Below are positions 21,551 to 30,111 of a stretch of 36,146 nucleotides of DNA, piece by piece (position 1 is the first letter of the stretch; every line of letters starts with the position of its first letter). The notes below the pieces were generated by a model. The model was not told where the DNA came from and did not search any database. It was given only the letters and a program-made list of their open reading frames with translations. Source of the DNA: an uncultured Ruminococcus sp. (GTDB lineage Bacteria > Bacillota > Clostridia > Oscillospirales > Ruminococcaceae); NCBI GenBank assembly GCA_947169885.1, contig CAMVRM010000034.1:1-36146 (forward strand), read 5' to 3'. The translations under genes were made by a program, and so were the position numbers.

Positions 21551-22564
21551 TCAGAAGTATCTGTTCTGACCGTATGCCGCAAGTCCTGCCGCCGCAGCTG
21601 CGCCCATGAACGCCGCCGCCGAAAATATCATTATTACTTTGTGATCGTTTATTTTGAACATCGAGATGTGTTTGTGCAGCGCCGCTCCACGCATGAGAAG
21701 TTTCTTCTTTGAGCGGTAGACAAGAAAATTCGCCGCCGCCGCAATGCTGTCCGCAAACGCCGCCAAAGCCGTCAGCAGAACTGCCAACTGGTAAAAATCG
21801 GTAAGTGCGATAAGCCCTGCCGTCAGCGCTCCCGAGAAAAAACCTCCCGAAGAGCCGCTCCTCAGCTTTGAGGGTGAAAGTCCCCACAGAAGATAGCCCG
21901 CCTGAGCCGCCGCACCCACAAGTCCCAGCGCTGTGAACGTATCATTTTTCGTGATGCTACCCATGAGCGAAACGCCCAGCATCGAAACTGCGCTGACCGT
22001 CTGCACAAGACCGCCTATGCAAGTCTCCTCGTCCGTCCCGAAGCGGTTCAGCACACGAAAACTGTAAATAACAGCCGTCATGAACGCCGCTGTCACGGGG
22101 CAATAGGCTTTTCCCATTTCAAAAAAGCCCATTCCGAAAGGCAGAAGCACCGCCGAACCCGTCAGCCCTAGGAACTTGCCGAGCAGGACTGCCGTGAGCG
22201 ACACTGCATAAGTGTACCCAAGCTTTACCGACGTTTTCACGCCGTAAGCTTTGCCATGAACTTCCGTCATTATGTCGTCCGCAGTGCCTGCCGCCGTTAT
22301 CAGCGTGACAAACGCCGCAAATATAAGCAGACGTTTTCTGTCGGTGATATAAGCCGCCGCCACCGACACGCCGAAAAGCAGCACCACGAGCGTCACCGCT
22401 CCGCCGAAAGACGGCTCACTGCCGTCTGCCGCAAATCTGTCGCCGATGTATGGCTCATATCTGCCTGTTTTGTATTTCCTCAGCAGCGGTATCATCGCTA
22501 TCCCAAAGAAATAACTCAGGACAATGCACATCGCCGCCGTTACTGTCAGTTTAAGAAAGAGCAT
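21551..22564 (-). CDS. Degenerate MraY-like membrane protein
   Basis: This 337-residue polytopic protein sits where mraY normally does, between murF and ftsW, and aligns with MraY, which makes lipid I. Conserved traces are EPSFGG (50-55, for PTMGG), the Asp96-Asp97 pair, and HKH (297-299, for HHH). The core NLTDGLDGLA motif reads NRFGTDEETCIGG (173-185), and MGDTGS has become SGSSGG (236-241), losing an Asp needed for magnesium and catalysis in characterised MraY. It may be an inactive paralogue or an enzyme with altered chemistry. A canonical MraY elsewhere would be required in the first case. The start overlaps murF by 14 bases, so translation is coupled. Confidence 0.7.
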   Translation of the reverse strand: MLFLKLTVTAAMCIVLSYFFGIAMIPLLRKYKTGRYEPYIGDRFAADGSEPSFGGAVTLVVLLFGVSVAAAYITDRKRLLIFAAFVTLITAAGTADDIMTEVHGKAYGVKTSVKLGYTYAVSLTAVLLGKFLGLTGSAVLLPFGMGFFEMGKAYCPVTAAFMTAVIYSFRVLNRFGTDEETCIGGLVQTVSAVSMLGVSLMGSITKNDTFTALGLVGAAAQAGYLLWGLSPSKLRSGSSGGFFSGALTAGLIALTDFYQLAVLLTALAAFADSIAAAANFLVYRSKKKLLMRGAALHKHISMFKINDHKVIMIFSAAAFMGAAAAAGLAAYGQNRYF

Positions 22565-23915
22565 CTACCGCTTCTTCGAGTTTCATGCCACGGCTGCCCT
22601 TGAACAGCACCACATCGCCTGCATGAAGTTCGGCTTTAAGTGCTTCGATCATGTCCTGCTTGCTCTCGAAGAACTTGCAGCTTTCGGGGGTCATGCCTTT
22701 TTTCACTGCACCGTCAACGTAGTATTTTGAATCGTTTCCGCAGCAGAACAGCAGGTCAGCCTTTGAACTGCCCACATATTCGCCCGTTACTCTGTGAAGG
22801 CTTCTTGCGTGCTTGCCGAGTTCCAGCATATCCGAAAGCACCGCAACACGTCTGCCGCCCTCCGGCACGCCTATCTGATCGAGTGCCGAAAGTGCTGCTT
22901 TTACCGAGTCGGGAGCGGCGTTGTAGCAGTCGACTATGAAAGTCATGTCCTTTACCTGACGTATCGACTGTCTTATGCCCTGCGGCTCAAATTCGGCTAT
23001 CGCTTCGACCATAAGTTCAGGCTCGATACCCAGCGTCTGACCCACGCAGAAAGCCGCAAGAGCATTCTTGACGTTGTGTTCGCCCAGAGTGTTGAGCCTT
23101 GCGGCGATGTTTCCGCCCTTATAATTTATCTTGAACGAGATGCCCTTTTCATCGGGGACGATCTCAGATGCGTAAACGTTCGCAGTTTTTTTCTTTATCG
23201 AGAAGAAGATAAGTTCCCTGCCGTGTCTCGGCTGTATCTGCGAAAGAAGTTTATCGTCCATGGAGAGTATCAGAGGTGCCATGTATGCCGCACCGTCAAG
23301 TATCTCCATTTTTGCTTTGAGAATGCCCTCCTGCGAACCTAAGTTTTCGATGTGGGAATGTCCGATGTTCGTTATCACCGCACAGGTCGGCTCACAGCAC
23401 ATGGAAAGTCTTGACATCTCGCCGAAGTGGTTCATGCCCATTTCGATGACTGCCGCACCCGTTGTGCTGTCGATGTTGAACAGCGTTTTCGGCATACCTA
23501 TCTCGTTGTTGTGATTGCCCTCGGTCTTGACAGTCTTGAACTTTTTCGAGACAACAAGTGCTATCATATCCTTTGTGGTGGTCTTGCCGACACTGCCCGT
23601 TATGCCGATGAGGGGTATATCGAACTTCTTTCTGTAATAGTTGGCAAGGCGCAGCAAAGCCGTATGGGTCGAGTCGACAACAATGCACTTTGCGCCCTCG
23701 ATCTGACGTTCTGCGATGACCGCTTCCGCACCCAGTTCACAAGCCTTTGCGCCATAATCGTGACCGTCAAAATTCTCGCCCTTGATTGCGATAAAGACCG
23801 ACTTTGGCTCGATAGTTCTTGTGTCGGTAGAGACAGAGCTTATCTCGACATCGGCAGGATAACCGAAGCTGCCCCCGACAGCCTGCACGATCTCCGACAA
23901 TTTCATTTTTTCCAT
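22551..23915 (-). CDS. murF: UDP-MurNAc-tripeptide:D-Ala-D-Ala ligase
   Basis: This 454-residue cytoplasmic Mur ligase adds D-Ala-D-Ala to the UDP-MurNAc-tripeptide. The ATP-binding P-loop reads GITGSVGKTTTKD (about 105-117), followed by the conserved TEGNHNNEIGMP and ALAAFCVGQTLGI segments. The ATG at 23915 is preferred: AAAGGAG is eight bases upstream of it, while the in-frame GTG at 23924 touches that site. It is 37 bases after murE and overlaps the MraY-like gene by 14 bases. D-Ala-D-Ala ligase (ddl) is not in the window. Confidence 0.95.
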   Translation of the reverse strand: MEKMKLSEIVQAVGGSFGYPADVEISSVSTDTRTIEPKSVFIAIKGENFDGHDYGAKACELGAEAVIAERQIEGAKCIVVDSTHTALLRLANYYRKKFDIPLIGITGSVGKTTTKDMIALVVSKKFKTVKTEGNHNNEIGMPKTLFNIDSTTGAAVIEMGMNHFGEMSRLSMCCEPTCAVITNIGHSHIENLGSQEGILKAKMEILDGAAYMAPLILSMDDKLLSQIQPRHGRELIFFSIKKKTANVYASEIVPDEKGISFKINYKGGNIAARLNTLGEHNVKNALAAFCVGQTLGIEPELMVEAIAEFEPQGIRQSIRQVKDMTFIVDCYNAAPDSVKAALSALDQIGVPEGGRRVAVLSDMLELGKHARSLHRVTGEYVGSSKADLLFCCGNDSKYYVDGAVKKGMTPESCKFFESKQDMIEALKAELHAGDVVLFKGSRGMKLEEAVDALS

Positions 23916-23952
23916 ATCCGACACTCCTTTGATTTTTTACAATAATTTCTGC

Positions 23953-25401
23953 TTAGTTTTTATCCAGTTCTGCAAGCGCTTCTGCAACTATTTCACGCTC
24001 GTCAAAGTGGATATGCTTGCCGTCAGCAAGTATCTGATAATCCTCATGACCCTTGCCTGCAAGCACGATTATATCTTTTGGTTCGGCGTTCCTGACCGCC
24101 CAGAATATCGCTTCACGCCTGTCGGTGATGCGGATATAGGGGGTATTACAGCCGTCAAGCCCCTCGATTATCTGATCGATTATCAGGTCGGGGTCTTCGT
24201 TTCTCGGGTTATCGCTGGTGATTATCATGAAGTCCGAGTTCTCAGCCGCAGCCTTTGCCATGTGCGGACGCTTTGTTGCATCACGGTTTCCGCCGCAGCC
24301 GAAGAGACATTTCACCTTGCCCTCAGCGCCGTGACGTATCGCCTGCAAGACGTTCGAGACTGCATCGGGCGTGTGCGCATAGTCGCAGATGACTGTGAAA
24401 TCCCTGCCTGTCGGCACAACTTCCGCTCTTCCACGAACGCCCGTCATGGAATTGAGCTGTCTTACCGATTCGGCAGGCGTGTGACCCAGTTCATGCAGAC
24501 AGCCCAGCACCGCAAGCGCATTTGAAACGTTGAAAATGCCCGGCATCGCAAAGTTGACATTATGCTTTGCAGTGCCGCAGCAGTAAACGAACTTAACGCC
24601 GGCAGCCCCCAGCGTTACAGCCTCGGCATAATGATCCGCAGGCTCTGCCGCAGAGTAAGTCTTTGCAGGGATGTTTATCTCTTTAAGATACCTCTGCCCA
24701 TATTCATCATCAAGATTTATGAGCGCCGTATCGCATATCGAGAACAGCAGTTTTTTAGCCTGATAGTAGTTCTCCATTGTGCCGTGAACGTCAAGATGAT
24801 CCTGAGTGAGATTCGTGAACACTCCCAGCTTGAAGCGGCAGGGACCTGTTCTCTTTTGTTCAAGACCCTGTGAAGAAACTTCCATGATAACATACTCACA
24901 GTGCTTGTCAGCCATTTCACGCAGAAGTTCAAACAGGTCATAAGGCTCGGGAGTGGTGCGTGAAGTGGGATAAACTTCATCGCCTATCTCGTTCTGACAA
25001 GTTCCGATAAGCCCCGACTTGTGTCCCAGCGCCATGAGCGATTTTTTCAGGACGGTGGTGATAGTCGTCTTGCCGTTTGTGCCTGTCACGCCTATCATCG
25101 TCACTTCACGCTCGGGGTTGCCGAACCATGCCGCACACAGGTGAGGGAAAAAAGCTCTTGTGTCGGAAACGATCATCTGACATTCAAGCCCTAAGTCATG
25201 TTCGCAGAATATCACTGCCGCACCCTTGTCTATCATAGCCTGTGCGGCACTGTGACCGTCAAACGTGCCGCCCTTTATACATACGAAGGCAAAACCCTTC
25301 GGCATTTCTTTTCTTGTGTCGGAGGTCACGCCCGTGATCTCCATATCGGCAAGCGCTCCTGCATCGAGTCCCATGCCTTTTATCAGTTCAGACAGTTTCA
25401 T
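23953..25401 (-). CDS. murE: UDP-MurNAc-dipeptide:meso-diaminopimelate ligase
   Basis: This 482-residue Mur ligase adds the third stem-peptide residue. The P-loop reads GVTGTNGKTTITTV. The specificity motif DNPR is present (397-400, in TSDNPRNEDP), which in this family marks meso-diaminopimelate rather than lysine as substrate, so the wall is predicted to be of DAP type. KGHEDYQ near the C-terminus is another family block. A ribosome binding site (AAGGAAGG) precedes the ATG. It lies 18 bases after the PBP gene and belongs to the same operon. Confidence 0.95.
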   Translation of the reverse strand: MKLSELIKGMGLDAGALADMEITGVTSDTRKEMPKGFAFVCIKGGTFDGHSAAQAMIDKGAAVIFCEHDLGLECQMIVSDTRAFFPHLCAAWFGNPEREVTMIGVTGTNGKTTITTVLKKSLMALGHKSGLIGTCQNEIGDEVYPTSRTTPEPYDLFELLREMADKHCEYVIMEVSSQGLEQKRTGPCRFKLGVFTNLTQDHLDVHGTMENYYQAKKLLFSICDTALINLDDEYGQRYLKEINIPAKTYSAAEPADHYAEAVTLGAAGVKFVYCCGTAKHNVNFAMPGIFNVSNALAVLGCLHELGHTPAESVRQLNSMTGVRGRAEVVPTGRDFTVICDYAHTPDAVSNVLQAIRHGAEGKVKCLFGCGGNRDATKRPHMAKAAAENSDFMIITSDNPRNEDPDLIIDQIIEGLDGCNTPYIRITDRREAIFWAVRNAEPKDIIVLAGKGHEDYQILADGKHIHFDEREIVAEALAELDKN

Positions 25402-25419
25402 ATCTTTATAATCCCTTCC

Positions 25420-27750
25420 TTACTGAGAGTTAACAACATACTGCTGGAAGCTGACGGGAACAGCCGTTCCGATAGGCACTGACATACCCGTCATTTCGCT
25501 TGAAACAGCGCTCATGTTTTCTTCACTTATCGCCGAACCGTCAGTAGTCATGTTCAGCCCGACACTGTGCAGAAGTTCACGGGCATATTCCTTTGAAAGA
25601 CCGCCCACATCGGGAACGGTGACTACCTGTTCGGGCGAGTAATTATCGGTGTAAAGCACAACTGAACCGCCCCTCTGTACAGAAGCACCTGTCGGGCTTT
25701 GACGAACTACCGAGTCGCCATCGCCGATGACTGTTACTTCAAGTCCCAGCTGTTTTATCGTTTCAGTCGCTTCGGAAACGGTGCGGTATTCAACGTTCGG
25801 CACGCTCACATCAAGTTCCGCAAGTTCCTCATCGGTGTATTCGGGGATAAATCCGAGGTAAGGCAGAATGTCCGAAAGCACCTGAGTGCAGACAGGCGCT
25901 GCCACCTGACTTCCATAGAACTCATCGCCCTGCGGATCGTCCACCATGACGAGCATTATCACTTCGGGATCGTCAGCAGGTGCAAATGCGCAGTAGGAAG
26001 CAACATAGTCTTCCCTGCCCGTGGGGTCGATGTCAAGCTTCTGGGAGGTTCCCGACTTGCCGCCGATGCGGTAGCCCTGAATATAGCAGTTTGAACCCTG
26101 ATTCGTCACGCAGACGTTTTCGAGTATCTCTCTCATTGCGGCGCTTGTGTCCTCGGAAATGACCTGACGTTTGATGTCAGGCTCAAAGTCCTTGACAATG
26201 TTGCCGTTTGAGTCGATTATGCGGTCGATGACCTGCGGCGTTACGAGATAGCCGCCGTTTATCGCCGCCGAGTAAGCGGTTATCATCTGTATCGGGGTTA
26301 TCTTGTTTGTCTGTCCGAAAGATTCGGACGCAAGGTCAACGATCGTCATGTTGTCATAAAGCTTAGTCAGACCGTAAGCCTCGCCGGGGAGGTCTATGCC
26401 TGTTTTATCGGTAAAGCCGTATGCTTTCAGATACTTATAGAACTTGTCGATGCCCAGCCGCTGACCTATCTGTATAAAAGCAGGGTTGCAGGAGTTTGTC
26501 ATAGCGTCCTGCAAATTCTGCGCACCGTGGTCGCTGTCAGACCAGCAGTGATAGGTCGTGTCAAGCACTTTTATCTGAGTTCCGCAGGAAAACGTGTCCT
26601 CAAGCGTTATGGCGTTTTCTTCCAGAGCCGCCGAACCCGTAATGACCTTGAAGACTGAACCCGGGAAGTAAAGTTCCGAAATAGCCTTGTTGCTCCACTG
26701 GGTCGCCCATGCGTTCATTTGCAGGTCGGTGTATTCTTTGGAATCCTCGGGGAGCGAAGCAAGCTTTGCGGCTGTCTGTGCATCTGTTACCTCAGCAGGC
26801 TCATTCGGGTCGTAGCTGTAACAAGTCTCCATTGCAAGCACTTCGCCCGTTTTCGGGTTCATGATTATTCCGCAGGCACGATACTTCGGAGAGTGCTGTG
26901 CGCAAACGTCTTCCAGTGCCCTTTTTAAATAGTACTGGATATTGACATCAATGTTGGCATAAAGCGTGTCGCCGTCCTGAGCCTCGTAACTCTGCTTGTA
27001 TTTATAAGGTATCTCGTTTCCGTATTTATCAGCGGCGGTGACAACTCTGCCGTCAACGCCCGCAAGGTATTCTTCGTAATACGCTTCAAGACCGTAGATG
27101 CCCGTGCCGTTGTAATCGGTATAGCCGATAACGTTTGCGGCGAGGGAGTTCTGCGGATAAAAGCGCTTTGTATCGGGGTCGCATCTGATGCCGTCAAGTT
27201 CCTGTTCCGAGAGGAATTTTTCTATCTCGTCAGCATCTGTTTTCTCTATCTCTTTTTTAAGGATAACGTAGCGCATAGACTTGTCGGACAGCTTATCCGC
27301 AAGCGTTCCTCGTTCTATCCCCAGTTTTTCCGCAAAGAAATCCAGCACGGCATTATATGTATCGTTCGAGTTGAGAGTGTTTTTGAGTTTTTCGGTATAC
27401 TCCGAGATCGTTTCCTCATCGTTCTCCTCAGCTATTGCCGCTTTAAGTTCCTTGATGCGGTCATCTTTTTTGTCGATAAATTCCCACAGCATAAAGTTGT
27501 CGGAATAAATTGTATAAACGGTCGCACTCTGAGCGAGTACCTGACCGTTTGTGTCGTAGATCGTTCCCCTCGATGCAGAAACAGTCGTGCTGGTCAGCTG
27601 CTGAGAGTTAGCGAGCGACTGCCACTTTTTGCTTTCCTTTATCGAGATCTTGAATATGCACCATATCGTATACCCGACAACTATCGCAAGTATAAGCGTG
27701 AGCCACACAAGCACTCTGCGGCGCATACGTTCGGTAGGGCGGTCTATCAT
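25420..27750 (-). CDS. Class B penicillin-binding protein with two PASTA domains
   Basis: This 776-residue transpeptidase has an N-terminal membrane anchor (about 10-34), a dimerisation region and a transpeptidase domain with SVFK (Ser365, Lys368), SCN (420-422) and KSGTS (565-569). Two C-terminal PASTA domains follow (about 653-710 and 713-772). It crosslinks septal peptidoglycan together with the FtsW encoded nearby. The PASTA pair makes it similar to SpoVD or Pbp2B; vegetative FtsI/Pbp2B function is expected from its dcw location, but a sporulation role cannot be excluded. The ATG at 27750 follows GGAGATGG; 16 further in-frame codons upstream lack support. Confidence 0.93.
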   Translation of the reverse strand: MIDRPTERMRRRVLVWLTLILAIVVGYTIWCIFKISIKESKKWQSLANSQQLTSTTVSASRGTIYDTNGQVLAQSATVYTIYSDNFMLWEFIDKKDDRIKELKAAIAEENDEETISEYTEKLKNTLNSNDTYNAVLDFFAEKLGIERGTLADKLSDKSMRYVILKKEIEKTDADEIEKFLSEQELDGIRCDPDTKRFYPQNSLAANVIGYTDYNGTGIYGLEAYYEEYLAGVDGRVVTAADKYGNEIPYKYKQSYEAQDGDTLYANIDVNIQYYLKRALEDVCAQHSPKYRACGIIMNPKTGEVLAMETCYSYDPNEPAEVTDAQTAAKLASLPEDSKEYTDLQMNAWATQWSNKAISELYFPGSVFKVITGSAALEENAITLEDTFSCGTQIKVLDTTYHCWSDSDHGAQNLQDAMTNSCNPAFIQIGQRLGIDKFYKYLKAYGFTDKTGIDLPGEAYGLTKLYDNMTIVDLASESFGQTNKITPIQMITAYSAAINGGYLVTPQVIDRIIDSNGNIVKDFEPDIKRQVISEDTSAAMREILENVCVTNQGSNCYIQGYRIGGKSGTSQKLDIDPTGREDYVASYCAFAPADDPEVIMLVMVDDPQGDEFYGSQVAAPVCTQVLSDILPYLGFIPEYTDEELAELDVSVPNVEYRTVSEATETIKQLGLEVTVIGDGDSVVRQSPTGASVQRGGSVVLYTDNYSPEQVVTVPDVGGLSKEYARELLHSVGLNMTTDGSAISEENMSAVSSEMTGMSVPIGTAVPVSFQQYVVNSQ

Positions 27751-27862
27751 TTCGTTCCATCTCCATAATGATCCATGTACAACAAGAAAGCTAAGCACAT
27801 TTTTTATAATGTTCTTAACTTCCTTGTCAGAGGGGCTTATCCCTCTGTAATTATTCTATTCA

Positions 27863-28345
27863 TCAAAGTCCCAGATATTCCAGCGTTTCTTCCCACCATT
27901 CCGAAAGCCTGATAAAGACGTTCTGATCTTCGGGCTGTACTCTCTGTGCGGCGGTCTTTTCCTGTATCTCAACGTATTCTATCTGAGACTTGTCGAGCTT
28001 CTGCAAGCCCAGCTTTGTCTCTGCGTATTCCTCGACTTTTGTAAGACCTGTCTGCTGTGCAAGTTCGCTTTGCAGGCTCAGGTTCTCGTTATTCAGCACT
28101 GCCAGTTCATTTTCGAGGGCTGTATTTTCGGCGTAGAGCCTCGATTTCTCGGCTTTTCCGTACAGAACTCCCGAAAGCAGACCCAGAAAGACCAGCGCTG
28201 CCAATATTATCTTGACGTTTGCCGCATTTCTTCTGCGCTTATTGGCGCTGCGCTTGCTGCGTATCTTGGCGGCATACTCGTCCTCCTGCTCGCTGAACTG
28301 TTCATATTTTTCATAATCGTAAGCAAGATCAACATTAACTGCCAT
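27863..28345 (-). CDS. ftsL: FtsL/DivIC-type septum formation protein
   Basis: This 160-residue bitopic protein has a charged cytoplasmic N-terminus with a basic cluster (KRSANKRRRN, 31-40), one transmembrane segment (about 43-63) and an extracellular coiled coil (about 65-110, leucine heptads in ENTALENELAVLNNENLSLQ). This architecture and the slot between rsmH and the PBP gene identify it as FtsL-like. In known systems FtsL, DivIC and FtsQ/DivIB form a complex that activates FtsW and its PBP. FtsL and DivIC are hard to tell apart by sequence. The ATG at 28345 follows GGGGGGTGG; the upstream TTG is disregarded. Confidence 0.85.
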   Translation of the reverse strand: MAVNVDLAYDYEKYEQFSEQEDEYAAKIRSKRSANKRRRNAANVKIILAALVFLGLLSGVLYGKAEKSRLYAENTALENELAVLNNENLSLQSELAQQTGLTKVEEYAETKLGLQKLDKSQIEYVEIQEKTAAQRVQPEDQNVFIRLSEWWEETLEYLGL

Positions 28346-28402
28346 CAAAGCCCACCCCCTTTTTTCAAGATAATAGATAAGAGATATATCAGATGTCAGT
28401 TG

Positions 28403-29350
28403 TTACTCATCATACTGTGTTTCTCTTATGCGTTCGATAGTTCTCAGTTTTGCGCTGCGGCTGCGGCTGTTAGCTTCGAGTTCCTCCTGCGATGCCGTTA
28501 CGGGCTTGCGGAACACGTTCTGTCCCAGCGGCTTTTTTCCGCATACGCACTGCGGAAAATCGGGCGGACAGGTGCAGCCTGTGCAAAGTTCGGCAAAGCG
28601 GCGCTTCACCATTCTGTCCTCGAGCGAATGGAACGTTATGACTGCGAGCCTTCCGCCGACTTTCAGCAGTGAAAACGCCGTGTCGAGCGTTCTGTCCAGT
28701 TCGCCCAGTTCATCGTTTACGGCTATGCGTATAGCCTGAAAAGTCTTGCGGCAGGGGTTCTTTTCCCTGCGCACACGCTGCGGAACAGCCGAGCTGATTA
28801 TCTCCGCAAGCTGCATAGTCGTTTCTATCGGCGAAGTTTCTCTTGCCGTGACTATCGCTTTCGAGATAGACGGTGCGAATTTTTCCTCGCCGTAATCATA
28901 AAGTATCGTTCTCAGCTGTTCATAGCTCCAGCCGTTCACAACATCTCTTGCCGAAAGACCCTCGCCGCTCATTCTCATATCGAGCGGTGCGTCCTTGTGG
29001 AAAGAAAATCCTCTTTCGGCATCGTCCAGCTGGTGTGACGAAACACCTAAGTCGAGCATCACGCCGTCAACTCTGCCGACTCCCAGTTCTGCAAGCTTTT
29101 CTTTCATGCCCGAGAACTCGGAATGTATCACCTGTGCAGGCAGACCTGCAAGCCGTTTTGAAGCCGCCTCAACAGCTTCGGGGTCACGGTCAAAAGCGAA
29201 CAGCCGCCCTTTTTTCGGGTCAAGCTGTGACGCAAGTTCAAAGCTGTGACCGCCGCCGCCCGCCGTTCCGTCGACGTATATGCCGTCGGGTCTGACGTTC
29301 AGCGAACCTACTGTCTCGTGCAGCAGCACCGAAACATGACTAAACTCCAT
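28403..29350 (-). CDS. rsmH: 16S rRNA (cytosine1402-N4)-methyltransferase RsmH
   Basis: This 315-residue S-adenosylmethionine-dependent enzyme methylates N4 of C1402 in 16S rRNA. The SAM-binding motif YVDGTAGGGGHSFELA lies near residues 25-40, and family blocks include DLGVSSHQLDDAERGFSF, PLDMRM and AVITFHSLEDRMVKRRF. Length is typical. Its ATG overlaps the mraZ stop by one base (TGATG), so the two are translationally coupled, as in most dcw clusters. Confidence 0.96.
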   Translation of the reverse strand: MEFSHVSVLLHETVGSLNVRPDGIYVDGTAGGGGHSFELASQLDPKKGRLFAFDRDPEAVEAASKRLAGLPAQVIHSEFSGMKEKLAELGVGRVDGVMLDLGVSSHQLDDAERGFSFHKDAPLDMRMSGEGLSARDVVNGWSYEQLRTILYDYGEEKFAPSISKAIVTARETSPIETTMQLAEIISSAVPQRVRREKNPCRKTFQAIRIAVNDELGELDRTLDTAFSLLKVGGRLAVITFHSLEDRMVKRRFAELCTGCTCPPDFPQCVCGKKPLGQNVFRKPVTASQEELEANSRSRSAKLRTIERIRETQYDE

Positions 29351-29778
29351 CAGAATCCTGCCGCCTCCAATGCCTTCATGTATTCCTCATCGGAAAGGCT
29401 GTTTTTCTCGTTCCATTTATCGGCATTCCATATCTCGCAGTGGTCAAAAACGCCTGTCACGACAGCCTCACTGCCGATACCTGCCATTTCTCTGAGCCGC
29501 TGAGGGATAAGTATGCGCCCCTGCTTGTCCGCATCAACGTCCACGGCGTTTGCCATGAGTGTGCGCTGAACGGTTATGGTCGCCATCATCGGCTGTTCGC
29601 CCAGCTTTTCCGCCTTAGCGTCAAACAGTTCGGGAGTGAACACAAAAATGCAGCCGCCGACACCTCTTGTAAGCACAAAGCTTTCGCCCATGATCTCACG
29701 GAGTTTTGCCGGGAAAGCCATTCTGCCCTTGGCATCGACCGACTGGCTGTAAGTGCCTTTGAGCATTTTGCCTGCCAT
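29350..29778 (-). CDS. mraZ: Transcriptional regulator MraZ
   Basis: This 142-residue DNA-binding protein has two SpoVT/AbrB-type halves: YSQSVDAKGRMAFPAKLRE and VDADKQGRILIPQRLRE, each with the conserved DxxGR motif. MraZ assembles into rings and represses dcw clusters by binding short direct repeats upstream of its own gene; such repeats are seen at 29830-29859. The start may be 29778 (GGTGA nine bases upstream) or the ATG at 29766 (GGCAGG upstream), which aligns better with the usual MxxGxY beginning of MraZ proteins. Confidence 0.93.
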   Translation of the reverse strand: MAGKMLKGTYSQSVDAKGRMAFPAKLREIMGESFVLTRGVGGCIFVFTPELFDAKAEKLGEQPMMATITVQRTLMANAVDVDADKQGRILIPQRLREMAGIGSEAVVTGVFDHCEIWNADKWNEKNSLSDEEYMKALEAAGF

Positions 29779-29829
29779 TTTGCCCGTTCACCGCCTTTTT
29801 GGTCGGATAGTAGGAAAAACCGTGACAAA

Positions 29830-29859
29830 AAATCACCGCTTTTTAACACTTTTCCCCAC
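29830..29859 (-). promoter_or_regulatory. MraZ operator: three 10-bp direct repeats
   Basis: On the minus strand the segment reads GTGGGGAAAA, GTGTTAAAAA, GCGGTGATTT, repeats starting every 10 bp with GTG or GCG. MraZ boxes known from other bacteria are GTGG-type repeats at this period. They lie just downstream of the predicted transcription start (about 29862), where a bound repressor would block the promoter. Confidence 0.65.
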
Positions 29860-29868
29860 CTTGATATT

Positions 29869-29897
29869 ATTATACACCATTCTCCTGAAAAATGCAA
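29869..29897 (-). promoter_or_regulatory. Proximal promoter of the dcw cluster
   Basis: On the minus strand TTGCAT (29897-29892), a 17-base spacer and TATAAT (29874-29869). Transcription would start near 29862, about 85 bases before mraZ and directly ahead of the MraZ repeats. Confidence 0.75.
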
Positions 29898-29950
29898 GTG
29901 GAAAAACAGACAAATCCGAGGTCAAGTTGAGCCGATAAGCGTACAGGGAG

Positions 29951-29981
29951 AACAAAAAAGGCAAAATTTTCGGAGAAAATT
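29951..29981 (-). terminator. Weak terminator or attenuator-like hairpin in the dcw leader
   Basis: AATTTTC (29965-29971) and GAAAATT (29975-29981) form a 7-bp AT-rich stem with a 3-base loop. On the minus strand it is followed by TTGCCTTTTTTG. It lies between the distal promoter (30083-30111) and the proximal one, so it could limit read-through. The stem is weak. Confidence 0.35.
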
Positions 29982-30002
29982 ATTACAAATCAGGAAAATC
30001 TT

Positions 30003-30062
30003 TTAACCGAATTGTAATGTGAACAATACCGTTTTCGTCAAAGTCCGTGTCAAGGTGTCCAT
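30003..30062 (-). CDS. Possible 19-residue leader peptide upstream of mraZ
   Basis: On the transcript expected from the distal promoter, GAGGG lies four bases ahead of an ATG at 30062. The frame encodes MDTLTRTLTKTVLFTLQFG and a TAA stop. Six of 19 residues are Thr and four Leu, with Thr at alternate positions from 3 to 11. A hairpin with a T-run lies about 22 bases downstream of the stop. This arrangement resembles an attenuation leader peptide, but such a short frame can occur by chance and I have no homologue to cite. Confidence 0.25.
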   Translation of the reverse strand: MDTLTRTLTKTVLFTLQFG

Positions 30063-30082
30063 ACTTCCCTCAACCTACCTAT

Positions 30083-30111
30083 ATTATAGCACGTTTTCAG
30101 GCGTTCGTCAA
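30083..30111 (-). promoter_or_regulatory. Distal promoter of the dcw cluster
   Basis: On the minus strand TTGACG (30111-30106), a 17-base spacer and TATAAT (30088-30083). Transcription would start near 30076, giving a leader of about 300 bases before mraZ. Confidence 0.7.
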
